Under the pieces are notes generated by a model. That model worked only from the letters and a program-made list of their open reading frames with translations, made no database searches and was not told where the DNA came from. A program made the position numbers and the translations under genes. Source: Cytobacillus eiseniae (lineage in GTDB: Bacteria > Bacillota > Bacilli > Bacillales > Cytobacillaceae). From it: a DNA stretch of 39,296 bases. The stretch is from NCBI RefSeq assembly GCF_017874625.1, contig NZ_JAGIKZ010000030.1, positions 1-39,296 of the forward strand, given 5' to 3'. Shown here piece after piece: positions 6,907 through 14,537 of the stretch (positions are counted from its first letter, which is position 1; each line of letters starts with the position of its first letter).

Positions 6907-9801
6907 TTATTCTATATCTTCACTACCCTCAATAATATAATGATAAAGCTTACTCTCAATCGACTGCTCCATAACCATATTCATATGAACAACCGGCTTC
7001 CCATCCTTCATTACATCCTGCTGAACCGTGCTCTTATCAGGCTTTGCTTGACCAAGGTAGTAGAAGTCGCTGCCTTCATCATCATCTTTTTTGACAAAAA
7101 TATGGAGATCAATATGATTTTCTTCCGCATTTATGATTTTTCGAACTTCATCTGAGTCTAGTCTTCTGTTACTACGCGTATACCATTTAAGAACATCCTG
7201 ACTGAGAAACTCATCCCCATAATTCACACTAGATTCAATTTCATCTTTTTTATGGTAGGTAATGAAAATCGGACAAGTATTATGTTTAGTTTTATATCCA
7301 TACATCGTGGAGCTTTCGTCATTTTGCCAATTCAATAGTTTACAAGAGTCTTTTCTTGAGTATTTTTCATACAAAGTTAGTGGTTGTTTACATTCATATT
7401 TTTCACTTTTTTCTTTTGCACTTAATAAAATATCCAATACCATTGTTTTGAAATAATCATTTCTTACTAGACTTTCACGGATCGAATCATTAAAGGTAAA
7501 GCAATTTTCCTTGACAGTAATTATTGGTTGATCCCCATATTTTTTCTTAAAAACTTGGGTGAAAAATGATAAATCGAAGATGCCTTTGACTGATGCAATG
7601 GTATCCTCGTCTACTTTGCAACCTTCTTCGACTAAATGATTAATAAATTCCCCATGCTCTACCTTCTCTTGCTGCATTAACAATTCTAACAATTCGATTT
7701 CGTGCTTACGCTTTCCATTTACTAGCTCTAACGACAGCATTGTCAAAACCTGATTTTCATAGTTTGTAATCGTCGATACTTCCTCTTTCATTTTCAGTAA
7801 AAATTGATAGTAGTTCGTATATTTTTCAACAATGACAACGGGATCGATAGAATGCTGCATGACGAAATCATACAAGTATGGCACTCGTCCAAGTCTATTT
7901 TTCACCTCAATATAGGCATCCTTTAGGATTTTGAGTGTGGTTAGATTGCTGTTATTTATGGCGCTAAAGATCCGCTTTTTGGCGACTTCTTCAAAATTGA
8001 TTGTTGAAACACCTTTAATATAGCTTGTGTCCTTCGTATGTCGGCGGATGTTATCTTTGTTTTGCGATTGATCGCCTGATAAAGCAATCGGAATTAAATA
8101 GTTATTTTTATAGTTACCAATAAAATCAATGATGGTAACGAAATCCTTGGATTCATGCTTACGAAGTCCGCGGCCAAGCTGCTGAATGAATATGATGCTA
8201 GATTGAGTCTGCCTTAGCATGACAACCTGATTAATGCATGGGATATCAATCCCTTCATTAAAAATGTCGACGGTTAAAATGTAATCCAATTGGCCATTTT
8301 CTAATTGATTCACTCGGTAGGATCTCTCTTCTTGCGAATCATCACCTGTCAGCGCAATTGTGCGTAACCCTTTTTCGTTCAATGCTGTAGATAATACTTT
8401 CGCTTCTGTTTTCCGACTGCAAAATATTAATCCCTTAACCGCTTCACCTGAAAAACCATAATAGTCAACCTTATCTATAATATGATTCACACGTTCCTCA
8501 TTAACGAGCTTCGTTAAAATGGTCGCATCATCCACATTTTCTCCGTTAATATCAAGGTCCGTCACACCAAAATAATGAAAAGGTGAAAGCATGTCCTCCT
8601 CAAGCGCTTCTTGTAAACGAATTTCATAGGCAATGTTGTAATCAAATAGCTCATAAATATTAAAGTCATCTGTTCGTTCAGGCGTTGCCGTCATTCCCAT
8701 AAAAAATTGTGGTTTGAAATAATCGATCACTCTTCGATAGGAAGCGGCACCTGCTTTATGGACTTCATCTATTAATACATAATCAAATTCCTGCGGATCA
8801 AACTGCCTTAATGTCTCTTCTTTAGAAATGGTTTGGATGGTTGCAAATAAATACTTAGCATTTGCTTGCTTATTGGAGCCTGATAAAATCCCAAAGTCTT
8901 CATCCACTCCACCCAGAATCCGCTTAAAGTCCGACTTTGCTTTATTTAAAATTTGCTCTCTATGTACAATAAAAAGCATACGCTTAGGACCAAAACGCCT
9001 TACATCAAAGGCAGAAAGGTAGGTCTTCCCTGTCCCTGTTGCCGAAATAATTAATCCTTTATCTTTTCCTGCTGCTCGGACCGCTTCAATTTCTTGCAGC
9101 GCTGCTTGCTGCATCTTATTTGGGACAATCTTTAATGCATCCTTGATTGCATTCGTCTGATATTGAGTAGGTAATTCTATAATCTGATCAAAATCTCTTT
9201 TATCAGCAGCCTGAGAATAAGTCTTTTCGTATTCATCAATCCATTCCACTGTTAAAGCCCTAGACTGCCCCCATACTTCTTCAAACTGACTCTTGAAGTG
9301 ATGAACGATCTCCCCATTTTCAAGTGAAGTTAATTTCACATTCCATTCATAATTAACCTTCAAGGCATGGGCAGTTAAATTAGAGCTTCCGACAATCAGT
9401 GAGTAATGTGTATCATGGTTAAATATGTAGCCTTTCGAGTGAAAGCCCTTTAAATCTGTTAATCTCACATCTATATTTTTGATCTTCATCAATTCTCGAA
9501 ACACTTTCGGCTGATTAAATTGTAAAAATGTCGATGTTAATATCCGACCCTTTACGCCTTTTCGATCAAGATCAAGAAAATGGGATTTAAGCGTCGCAAG
9601 GCCACTTTCCGTAATAAAAGCGACAGAAAAAATAAAGGACTTGCTTTGATCAAGCTCTTCTAACAATGTGGATAAAACGTTTTCATTTTCCTTTAAATTA
9701 TTTACTAGTAACTTCGGTTTATATCTACCAGACTTGTTCAGTTGTTTATCAATAAAGCCCTTATGTAAAGACGCTTCTAAGTTCTGAATCAAATTCTCCA
9801 T
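6907..9801 (-). CDS. PLD-nuclease / superfamily 2 helicase / DUF3427 protein
   Basis: Multidomain protein of 964 residues. Residues about 30-185 form a phospholipase-D-like nuclease domain with H121-S-K123 and G-S-S-N at 138-141. Then comes an SF2 helicase: Walker A ATGTGKT at 254-260, DEVH at 345-348, TATPE at 371-375 and motif VI QLGRGLR at 541-547. The C-terminal third (from about 600) matches, from memory, the DUF3427 region found behind such helicases. The expected action is ATP-driven movement on DNA with phosphodiester cleavage by the PLD domain. A sigma-A promoter lies directly upstream. I chose ATG at 9801, which has GGGG five bases before it and fits the predicted transcription start; ATG at 9822 is too close to the -10 box. 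First gene of an operon with MazG-like and HNH genes. Confidence 0.9.
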   Translation of the reverse strand: MENLIQNLEASLHKGFIDKQLNKSGRYKPKLLVNNLKENENVLSTLLEELDQSKSFIFSVAFITESGLATLKSHFLDLDRKGVKGRILTSTFLQFNQPKVFRELMKIKNIDVRLTDLKGFHSKGYIFNHDTHYSLIVGSSNLTAHALKVNYEWNVKLTSLENGEIVHHFKSQFEEVWGQSRALTVEWIDEYEKTYSQAADKRDFDQIIELPTQYQTNAIKDALKIVPNKMQQAALQEIEAVRAAGKDKGLIISATGTGKTYLSAFDVRRFGPKRMLFIVHREQILNKAKSDFKRILGGVDEDFGILSGSNKQANAKYLFATIQTISKEETLRQFDPQEFDYVLIDEVHKAGAASYRRVIDYFKPQFFMGMTATPERTDDFNIYELFDYNIAYEIRLQEALEEDMLSPFHYFGVTDLDINGENVDDATILTKLVNEERVNHIIDKVDYYGFSGEAVKGLIFCSRKTEAKVLSTALNEKGLRTIALTGDDSQEERSYRVNQLENGQLDYILTVDIFNEGIDIPCINQVVMLRQTQSSIIFIQQLGRGLRKHESKDFVTIIDFIGNYKNNYLIPIALSGDQSQNKDNIRRHTKDTSYIKGVSTINFEEVAKKRIFSAINNSNLTTLKILKDAYIEVKNRLGRVPYLYDFVMQHSIDPVVIVEKYTNYYQFLLKMKEEVSTITNYENQVLTMLSLELVNGKRKHEIELLELLMQQEKVEHGEFINHLVEEGCKVDEDTIASVKGIFDLSFFTQVFKKKYGDQPIITVKENCFTFNDSIRESLVRNDYFKTMVLDILLSAKEKSEKYECKQPLTLYEKYSRKDSCKLLNWQNDESSTMYGYKTKHNTCPIFITYHKKDEIESSVNYGDEFLSQDVLKWYTRSNRRLDSDEVRKIINAEENHIDLHIFVKKDDDEGSDFYYLGQAKPDKSTVQQDVMKDGKPVVHMNMVMEQSIESKLYHYIIEGSEDIE

Positions 9802-9834
9802 ACAATCCCCAATCATTTCCATTTGTTTATATCA

Positions 9835-9863
9835 ATTGTAATACTCTTAATTTTCGAGTGCAA
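9835..9863 (-). promoter_or_regulatory. Sigma-A-type promoter of the helicase operon
   Basis: On the minus strand TTGCAC (9858-9863), a 17-base spacer, and TACAAT (9835-9840). The transcript would begin near 9828 and gives a leader of about 27 bases before the ATG at 9801. It follows the NUDIX terminator, so the helicase operon is an independent unit. Confidence 0.7.
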
Positions 9864-9876
9864 TTTATTTTTAAAG

Positions 9877-9913
9877 CAAAGAAGCTATCCACAAATTGTG
9901 AGTAGCTTCTTTG
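9877..9913 (-). terminator. Terminator after the NUDIX gene
   Basis: Eleven-pair stem (9877-9887 with 9903-9913) with a 15-base loop, followed by a T-rich stretch on the minus strand. It separates the GmrSD-NUDIX unit from the helicase operon. Confidence 0.75.
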
Positions 9914-9927
9914 TCTATTTTTATCGA

Positions 9928-10329
9928 TTATTTTACATGAATTGCCTCTGCTAATTTTTCTACTGCCGGAATATCCGCAGGTGCCCAATCAAGTGATGAA
10001 AGCTCATTCGTTGGTAACCATTTAATCGCAACATGCTCTGTTAGCTCTGGCTTTCCTTCGATCAGCTTACAGATAAAAGTCGTTAAATGAACAATGCCGA
10101 AGTCATACTCATACACCGTATGATCGACTTTCTCACCTATTTCAATTTCGCAATTCATCTCTTCATTAATTTCTCGTTTTAATGCTTCCTCAGCAGATTC
10201 CCCATCCTCAATTTTCCCGCCTGGAAATTCCCATTTTAGAGGGAGAGATTTATCTGGGCCCCTTTGGGCACATAGGATTTTATTGTCTTCGATGATGATT
10301 GCACCGACGACATGGATGTTTTTTTTCAT
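9928..10329 (-). CDS. NUDIX (MutT-like) nucleoside triphosphate pyrophosphohydrolase
   Basis: A 133-residue single-domain NUDIX hydrolase. The box GX5EX7REUXEE is complete from G38 to E57 (G38, E44, R52-E53, E56-E57); the usual glycine after EE is asparagine (N59). WEFPGG before the box and the AQRG segment resemble MutT/CTP-pyrophosphatase-type enzymes that hydrolyse (d)NTPs. AGGAGG lies four bases before the ATG. It starts 44 bases after the GmrSD-like gene on the same strand and is followed by a terminator, so it belongs to that transcript. From memory, NUDIX genes often neighbour DUF3427 helicases, so a functional link to the next operon is possible. Housekeeping sanitation of oxidised nucleotides is the alternative. 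Confidence 0.9.
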   Translation of the reverse strand: MKKNIHVVGAIIIEDNKILCAQRGPDKSLPLKWEFPGGKIEDGESAEEALKREINEEMNCEIEIGEKVDHTVYEYDFGIVHLTTFICKLIEGKPELTEHVAIKWLPTNELSSLDWAPADIPAVEKLAEAIHVK

Positions 10330-10373
10330 GGGTCCTCCTGATTTGAATGTTTATTTTCTCTTTTTTCTATTAC

Positions 10374-12194
10374 TCAAATTAACGATTGACCAAATGCTTT
10401 AACAACATCTTCCCCATCTAAATTTGATATTGGTTTATCCATTGCATCGCTTATCAAATTCACTAAGGACTTTGCTCGATTGATGAAATATTCATTGAAA
10501 TGATCACTTTTTAAATCCTCTACACTAATTAAATGTGAGGCAAGATAGTTGTTTAGGTTTATTTCAGTCACTTGTTTATCATGAATAATTTTTTGGATAT
10601 ATTTACTTGGTGCGGAACCACCAATGCTTCGATTCGTTTTTGCAAATAAAGGCGTTTTATTCACAATAGAATTCCATTTTCTCTTATCTAGTTTTTTATC
10701 TTCACAGTATTTACGAGGAAAGATATGATGGATATCTGTACTCTCATCTAAAAATGTGGTGAAGTCCATTGCACTACCGGTAACAAAATCCAAACAACCT
10801 TTTTTTAGTATTAACGCCATGACTCCTTTATACGCTGCACTTAACCGAGATTGTAAAGAAAGTAATCTGGTAGGTTGGAAGTATGCTCGTTGGACAGTGT
10901 CTGGTTCCTTCCCTCCATTAATCCATTCCATCATTCCAGAAACATCCGTAGCAAATCTTGTTTCATTTGCTCCACCATACATTTCTCCAAAAACCCCACA
11001 CCAATACCAACTAGAAATTTTTTGTTTCACTGTGCTGTTTTGTGCTTTGCCTTTAAGTATTGTGAACATTACTGATAATGGGATTAATTGAGTACTGTAT
11101 GGTAAATCACGTGCAGTAAAAATTCGTTGTTCCTTCATAAAATTAGCTGCTTGAATAAAGCCTTCTGTTAAATCATTTGAATATTTTTGGTATTTATCTA
11201 AGATCAGTTTTAAGACATCACGTTTTTTACAGCTTATTGCTTCTCCCCCATTTTGACGAACATAATAGCGATCTAGTAGCGTTATTGCCGTTAAAAAGTC
11301 AGACGAAGAAACCACCTTCAATAGTGCTTGGTCTTGATTCACATAAGATAGAGCAGATGCGTCAATCATTTTTCTCTTCCGTTCTTCCCAGTCTTTTCGA
11401 AGTTCGAAATTATCGGCAGCAAACGTCGCTGTTACCAATTCAAAAACAGTTAGTGACACTCCACCGGTATTAACATTTTCGAAAACTTGGCAGACAGCAT
11501 CCTTTGGTGTATTTTTCCCTAGCGTAATAACTGGTACCTTATAGCTTTGAATCGGATTTAAGACATCTCTGTTAAATTCAGAAAATTGTTGAGAAATGAT
11601 AGGATCATAATTATGGAATTTTTGATAACCGTTTAACCACTCCATAAATTCCATTAAGTCATAAACGATATTTAAAGGAAACATTTTATTGGCAAATTCT
11701 TTTTCACGTGTACTAACATCTAGTTCTATATCTCGCCCAAAGTTCATTCGGATCATTTTATCTTCTGGAACAGAAATTACCGCGTCTACGCGGTCTGTTG
11801 TACTGTTTAAGCTTTTTTCGATATCCAAGTAATAATAGCGCTGGATTTCTTTATTTTTCTCTGTACGGGTTTGGACCGGTTTTCTTGAATATAAGGAATT
11901 AAAAATGGATGTCATTCTCTGTTGACCGTCCAAGACTAAAATTTCTGGGCTACCTGTTGCAGTAGCACCTGTAAACGGACGATATTTAAATCGAATTTCT
12001 CCATTTTCGCTAAACTCCAAAAACATCAATGCACCGACAGGATATGCATTTGAAATACTTGCAATTAATGCCTTTATGCGATGATCGTCCCAAACCCAAC
12101 CACGCTGGAAATCAGGAAGTTGAATTTGACCATCCTCAATACTTTTTAAGATACTCGCAATTGCTGTATCATTTGACTTAAACGTGCTACTCAT
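10374..12194 (-). CDS. GmrSD-like DUF262 + DUF1524 (HNH) restriction protein
   Basis: A 606-residue protein with the two-domain layout of GmrSD, a restriction system against modified phage DNA in which GmrS and GmrD are fused. The N-terminal DUF262 domain (ParB/sulfiredoxin-like) shows P27-D-F-Q-R31, then D89-G-Q-Q-R93, the nucleotide-hydrolysis motif of the family. The C-terminal DUF1524 domain has D487-I-H-H490-I-F-P with downstream asparagines (N508, N521), an HNH-type nuclease centre. GAGGAG precedes the ATG. The NUDIX gene follows in the same direction. In the family, DUF262 senses DNA or nucleotide and DUF1524 cuts; whether this member targets glucosylated cytosine DNA cannot be told from sequence. 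Confidence 0.88.
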   Translation of the reverse strand: MSSTFKSNDTAIASILKSIEDGQIQLPDFQRGWVWDDHRIKALIASISNAYPVGALMFLEFSENGEIRFKYRPFTGATATGSPEILVLDGQQRMTSIFNSLYSRKPVQTRTEKNKEIQRYYYLDIEKSLNSTTDRVDAVISVPEDKMIRMNFGRDIELDVSTREKEFANKMFPLNIVYDLMEFMEWLNGYQKFHNYDPIISQQFSEFNRDVLNPIQSYKVPVITLGKNTPKDAVCQVFENVNTGGVSLTVFELVTATFAADNFELRKDWEERKRKMIDASALSYVNQDQALLKVVSSSDFLTAITLLDRYYVRQNGGEAISCKKRDVLKLILDKYQKYSNDLTEGFIQAANFMKEQRIFTARDLPYSTQLIPLSVMFTILKGKAQNSTVKQKISSWYWCGVFGEMYGGANETRFATDVSGMMEWINGGKEPDTVQRAYFQPTRLLSLQSRLSAAYKGVMALILKKGCLDFVTGSAMDFTTFLDESTDIHHIFPRKYCEDKKLDKRKWNSIVNKTPLFAKTNRSIGGSAPSKYIQKIIHDKQVTEINLNNYLASHLISVEDLKSDHFNEYFINRAKSLVNLISDAMDKPISNLDGEDVVKAFGQSLI

Positions 12195-12521
12195 TTTATT
12201 CTCCTCAATTCAATTAAGCTATTGTTTAATAAAATTATAAAGCACCTGTTAAGTTTTTACATCCTATTGAATCATTTCTAAGTTTTTATGACAATAAAAA
12301 AATTGCCTCCATCATAATAGTAAAGCCGATTTTTATTGATATTTATTTTATTTTTTTTGGTTCTAAATTCGAATGAATATTCCTAAATAAAAATTTATGA
12401 TATCAAATAACTTTCATTCTAAAACTATGAAGACAATTCACGATCTTAAAAAAAATGGTGGGTATCCTTTAACAGCATCATCCCCATTGAAATCTACGTA
12501 TAAATTCCCTATAATAAAGAT
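12195..12521. other. AT-rich intergenic region upstream of the GmrSD-like gene
   Basis: No gene recognised. A TATAAT on the minus strand at 12234-12239, with a weak TGTAAA 16 bases upstream (12256-12261), is the likely promoter of the GmrSD-like gene. The right end (12487-12515) holds the promoter of the antitoxin RNA on the plus strand. Confidence 0.5.
12487..12515 (+). promoter_or_regulatory. Sigma-A promoter of the antitoxin RNA
   Basis: TTGAAA at 12487-12492, a 17-base spacer and TATAAT at 12510-12515, close to the sigma-A consensus. The RNA would start near 12522 and run toward the toxin gene. Confidence 0.75.
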
Positions 12522-12660
12522 ATAAATAAAAAGATCAGGTGCTTAGAACACCTGATCAACGCAACAACATGCCGCAAAGTGAGCGGCAGCCTAAGTAAAT
12601 GATTGAAAAAGAAGTAACCACGTCAACCTAGGGCAAGGAGAGCGGTTACTTCTTTTTGTT
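12522..12660 (+). ncRNA. Type I antitoxin RNA (RatA/SR4-like)
   Basis: Inferred untranslated RNA of about 140 bases, transcribed toward the small toxin gene from the strong promoter just upstream. It would fold into a nine-pair 5' hairpin (12533-12541 with 12549-12557), a small GCCGC/GCGGC hairpin (12571-12575 with 12583-12587) and a 14-pair terminator (12606-12657). Its 3' end is complementary to the 3' end of the toxin mRNA, including the stop codon, the tail-to-tail arrangement known for txpA/RatA and bsrG/SR4 of Bacillus subtilis, where pairing inhibits and degrades the toxin mRNA. No protein frame is present. The promoter, structure and position are seen; expression is not. Confidence 0.7.
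12606..12657. terminator. Shared terminator of toxin mRNA and antitoxin RNA
   Basis: Perfect 14-pair inverted repeat (12606-12619 with 12644-12657) with T runs on both strands. It can end both converging transcripts. The toxin stop codon (12646-12648) lies inside one arm. Confidence 0.8.
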
Positions 12661-12747
12661 TTGACTTAACATAATAAAGATAGTTACAACACCTATTAAA
12701 ACTAAGTTTGAATAAAGTGCTATAGACATTGCTTCGTATGTCGTCAT
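12646..12747 (-). CDS. Small hydrophobic type I toxin (putative holin-like, TxpA/BsrG family)
   Basis: A 33-residue peptide: short N-terminus MTTYEAM, one hydrophobic membrane span (about residues 8-27) and a lysine-rich tail ending in KKK. MTTYEA is the typical opening of the Bacillaceae 'putative holin-like toxin' family. Such peptides insert in the cell membrane and stop growth when the RNA antitoxin fails. A strong GGAGGTGG ribosome binding site sits just before the ATG but is held in a hairpin (12752-12776), a usual safety feature of type I toxins. The antisense RNA gene overlaps the 3' end. The gene is short but sequence, ribosome binding site and antisense partner agree. Confidence 0.85.
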   Translation of the reverse strand: MTTYEAMSIALYSNLVLIGVVTIFIMLSQNKKK

Positions 12748-12751
12748 TTTT

Positions 12752-12776
12752 CCACCTCCCTCCTATCGGGAAGTGG
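12752..12776 (-). promoter_or_regulatory. Hairpin sequestering the toxin ribosome binding site
   Basis: Arms CCACTTCCC and GGGAGGTGG (minus strand) pair over nine positions, with one G-U pair, around a seven-base loop. The Shine-Dalgarno bases are in the 3' arm directly before the start codon, so translation should be low until the structure is opened. Confidence 0.7.
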
Positions 12777-12814
12777 CTAACCGCTCATCAATGCTTATGA
12801 AGTTGCTATCAATA

Positions 12815-12843
12815 ATTTTAGCACCTATTTTACTAGATTACCA
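12815..12843 (-). promoter_or_regulatory. Possible toxin promoter with extended -10
   Basis: TGCTAAAAT (TAAAAT at 12815-12820, TG extension just upstream) with a weak TGGTAA 17 bases further (12838-12843). The predicted leader is about 60 bases. Confidence 0.4.
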
Positions 12844-12990
12844 GATAATACAAACATACATTCCTCTCCCCACCGGATACTTCACCTCATTCTTCTCTAT
12901 CTTCTTAAATACTTCCTCTTCCAAATTCACAACAGCCCACTCCTTATCTACTCTTTTCTCACCGGATAATTCTATTTTACCATTACTATC
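12838..12990 (-). pseudogene. Fragment duplicating the C-terminus of the MazG-like gene at 14007
   Basis: On the minus strand 12871-12926 matches 14022-14077 at 50 of 56 bases and encodes LEEEVFKKIEKNEVKYPV, against LEEEAFKKMEKNAVKYPV in the intact gene. The frame runs on to a stop at 12838-12840 with unrelated residues, and upstream sequence does not continue the MazG match. No start codon with a ribosome binding site is present. This is best read as the leftover of a partial duplication or of a displaced paralogue next to the toxin locus. Confidence 0.65.
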
Positions 12991-13011
12991 CTCATAGTCA
13001 TCTTCTCATAA

Positions 13012-13044
13012 AAAAACCAACTCTCAATTAGAGAATTGGTTTTT
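13012..13044. terminator. Bidirectional intrinsic terminator
   Basis: AAAACCAA/TTGGTTTT outer stem with an inner TCTC/GAGA stem and one mismatch, A tract before and T tract after. It can end the DedA transcript coming from the right and shields the toxin locus. Confidence 0.65.
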
Positions 13045-13194
13045 CCATCCTGATTAATTGCTCTTCATTTTACATATTGGCTAAACCTCTACCACCGAAT
13101 GGCATAGTATTTTGACGTCTTACAAGCGATTTACTTTCATATAAATTCCCTCTCAAGCCCGTTTTCCATCATTTTATAACCCCATATCTTAGAA

Positions 13195-13860
13195 CTACCG
13201 TCTTTCCTTCAACTGTCCTCGTATCACCCCAATAATAGCTGGCAACACCGATACAAAAATAATGGCTAAGAGCACCGTTGAAAAGTTGTCTTTGATAATT
13301 GGGATATTGCCAAAGAAATAGCCTAAAATCGTACAGATGCCCACCCATAAAGCGGCGCCTGTTACATTATAAATGAGAAAATAACGGTAGTTCATGCGGC
13401 TTGCCCCTGCAACGAAAGGAATAAATGTGCGAATAAATGGCATAAAGCGAGCGATGACAATTGTTTTTCCTCCGTGCTTATTAAAGAAATCTTCAGCCTT
13501 CTGCATTTTATCTTGGTTAATCAATTTTCCCATAAAGCTTTGATTGGAGATGGTTGTTCCCACTTTCTTGCCGATATGATAATTTACCGTATCGCCAATG
13601 ACCGCTGCGATAAAGAAGATAATGAGAAGGAATACAATGTTAAATGCGCCCATTGCAGCTAGCGCACCACTAGCAAATAATAAAGAATCGCCTGGCAAGA
13701 AAGGGAAAATCACAATTCCCGTTTCCACAAAAACGATTAAAAATAAAATTCCGTATGACCAACCGCCAAAGTTTTGAATAATTTCAACTAGATGCTCATC
13801 AATATGTAGGATGAAATCTATGATAGTTTGAATGATTGTCAAAGCTGTACCCACTTTCAT
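13195..13860 (-). CDS. DedA-family membrane protein
   Basis: A 221-residue integral membrane protein of the DedA / SNARE-associated family. Marks seen: VETG (E46), PFLPGD at 53-58, GD at 89-90, and the conserved block R138-F-M-P-F-I-R144-T-F-I-P148 followed by AG. Four to six hydrophobic segments surround a re-entrant region. The family acts as phospholipid flippases or proton-dependent transporters for membrane homeostasis and envelope-stress resistance; in Bacillus, homologues include YngC and YkoX. The ATG at 13860 has no strong ribosome binding site; a TTG seven codons later is preceded by AAGTGGG and is an alternative. It lies 146 bases downstream of the MazG-like gene, on the same strand. 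Confidence 0.93.
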   Translation of the reverse strand: MKVGTALTIIQTIIDFILHIDEHLVEIIQNFGGWSYGILFLIVFVETGIVIFPFLPGDSLLFASGALAAMGAFNIVFLLIIFFIAAVIGDTVNYHIGKKVGTTISNQSFMGKLINQDKMQKAEDFFNKHGGKTIVIARFMPFIRTFIPFVAGASRMNYRYFLIYNVTGAALWVGICTILGYFFGNIPIIKDNFSTVLLAIIFVSVLPAIIGVIRGQLKERR

Positions 13861-14006
13861 TTTTATTTACATTCTCACATTATTTTTTTCTAAAAGCCAT
13901 TAGGAATACTCTTTTACCAACTGCAGTGGGGAAGTCCCCTCCTAATTGGCTTGTAATTTTTTAAAATTCTACCTAATGTTCTCTTCCGTACGATAGGAAT
14001 ACCCCA

Positions 14007-14306
14007 TTATTTCTCTTTATTCACCGGATACTTTACCGCATTTTTCTCCATTTTCTTAAATGCTTCCTCTTCCAAATCGATATTCATTTGATCCGCTAGC
14101 AGAAGTAGATAAATAAATACGTCTGCCATCTCTTCTTTAATATTCTGTTTGGATTCAGCAATCGCTTCTTCACTCGTTCTCCATTGGAAGTTTTCTAATA
14201 GTTCGTTCGCTTCTAAAGAGACAGAAATGGCCAAATCCTTTTCTTTATAAGGCCCCCATCCCCGTTCATCTCTAAACTCTCTTATCTTTTGTATTAATTC
14301 TTCCAT
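14007..14306 (-). CDS. MazG-like nucleotide pyrophosphohydrolase
   Basis: A 99-residue protein of the MazG / RS21-C6 (dCTP pyrophosphatase-like) type. The acidic metal site is E32-A-N-E35 followed by E59-M-A-D62. GWGPY near residue 18 and NFQW at 39-42 are typical of this subfamily. It hydrolyses (d)NTPs to monophosphates and is thought to clean up non-canonical nucleotides. An AGGTGGG ribosome binding site precedes the ATG. It differs from the second MazG-like protein at 6464, which belongs to the helicase operon. A piece of its 3' end is repeated at 12871-12926. A terminator upstream (14404-14440) suggests its own promoter. Confidence 0.92.
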   Translation of the reverse strand: MEELIQKIREFRDERGWGPYKEKDLAISVSLEANELLENFQWRTSEEAIAESKQNIKEEMADVFIYLLLLADQMNIDLEEEAFKKMEKNAVKYPVNKEK

Positions 14307-14403
14307 TTCAAGCCCACCTAATTTGAATATTATTTTTGCAAATATAATTTATTTTACCATTTGTTTTCGTAAGAGATAAGTTCTAAAATGATTGGGTTAA
14401 TGA

Positions 14404-14440
14404 AAAAGGAGTGAAGCAAATGGGATGCTTCACTCCTTTT
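14404..14440. terminator. Bidirectional terminator after the cysteine-cluster gene
   Basis: Fifteen-pair perfect stem (14404-14418 with 14426-14440), seven-base loop, A and T tracts at the two ends. It ends the three-gene unit at 17842-14538 and separates it from the MazG-like gene. Confidence 0.85.
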
Positions 14441-14537
14441 AATAATAGCCAGTCAACAGTAGATACGATTTCTATCGTATCTTTGCTTGTTTTCGGACGT
14501 TGTATGCCATTCTTCAGGCACCCACTTTAAATTCCCC

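Noticed and set aside
12773..12997. Plus-strand frame of 74 codons across the MazG fragment
   Set aside because: No ribosome binding site; it is the opposite strand of the MazG-like fragment and the toxin leader, whose minus-strand reading has clear homology.
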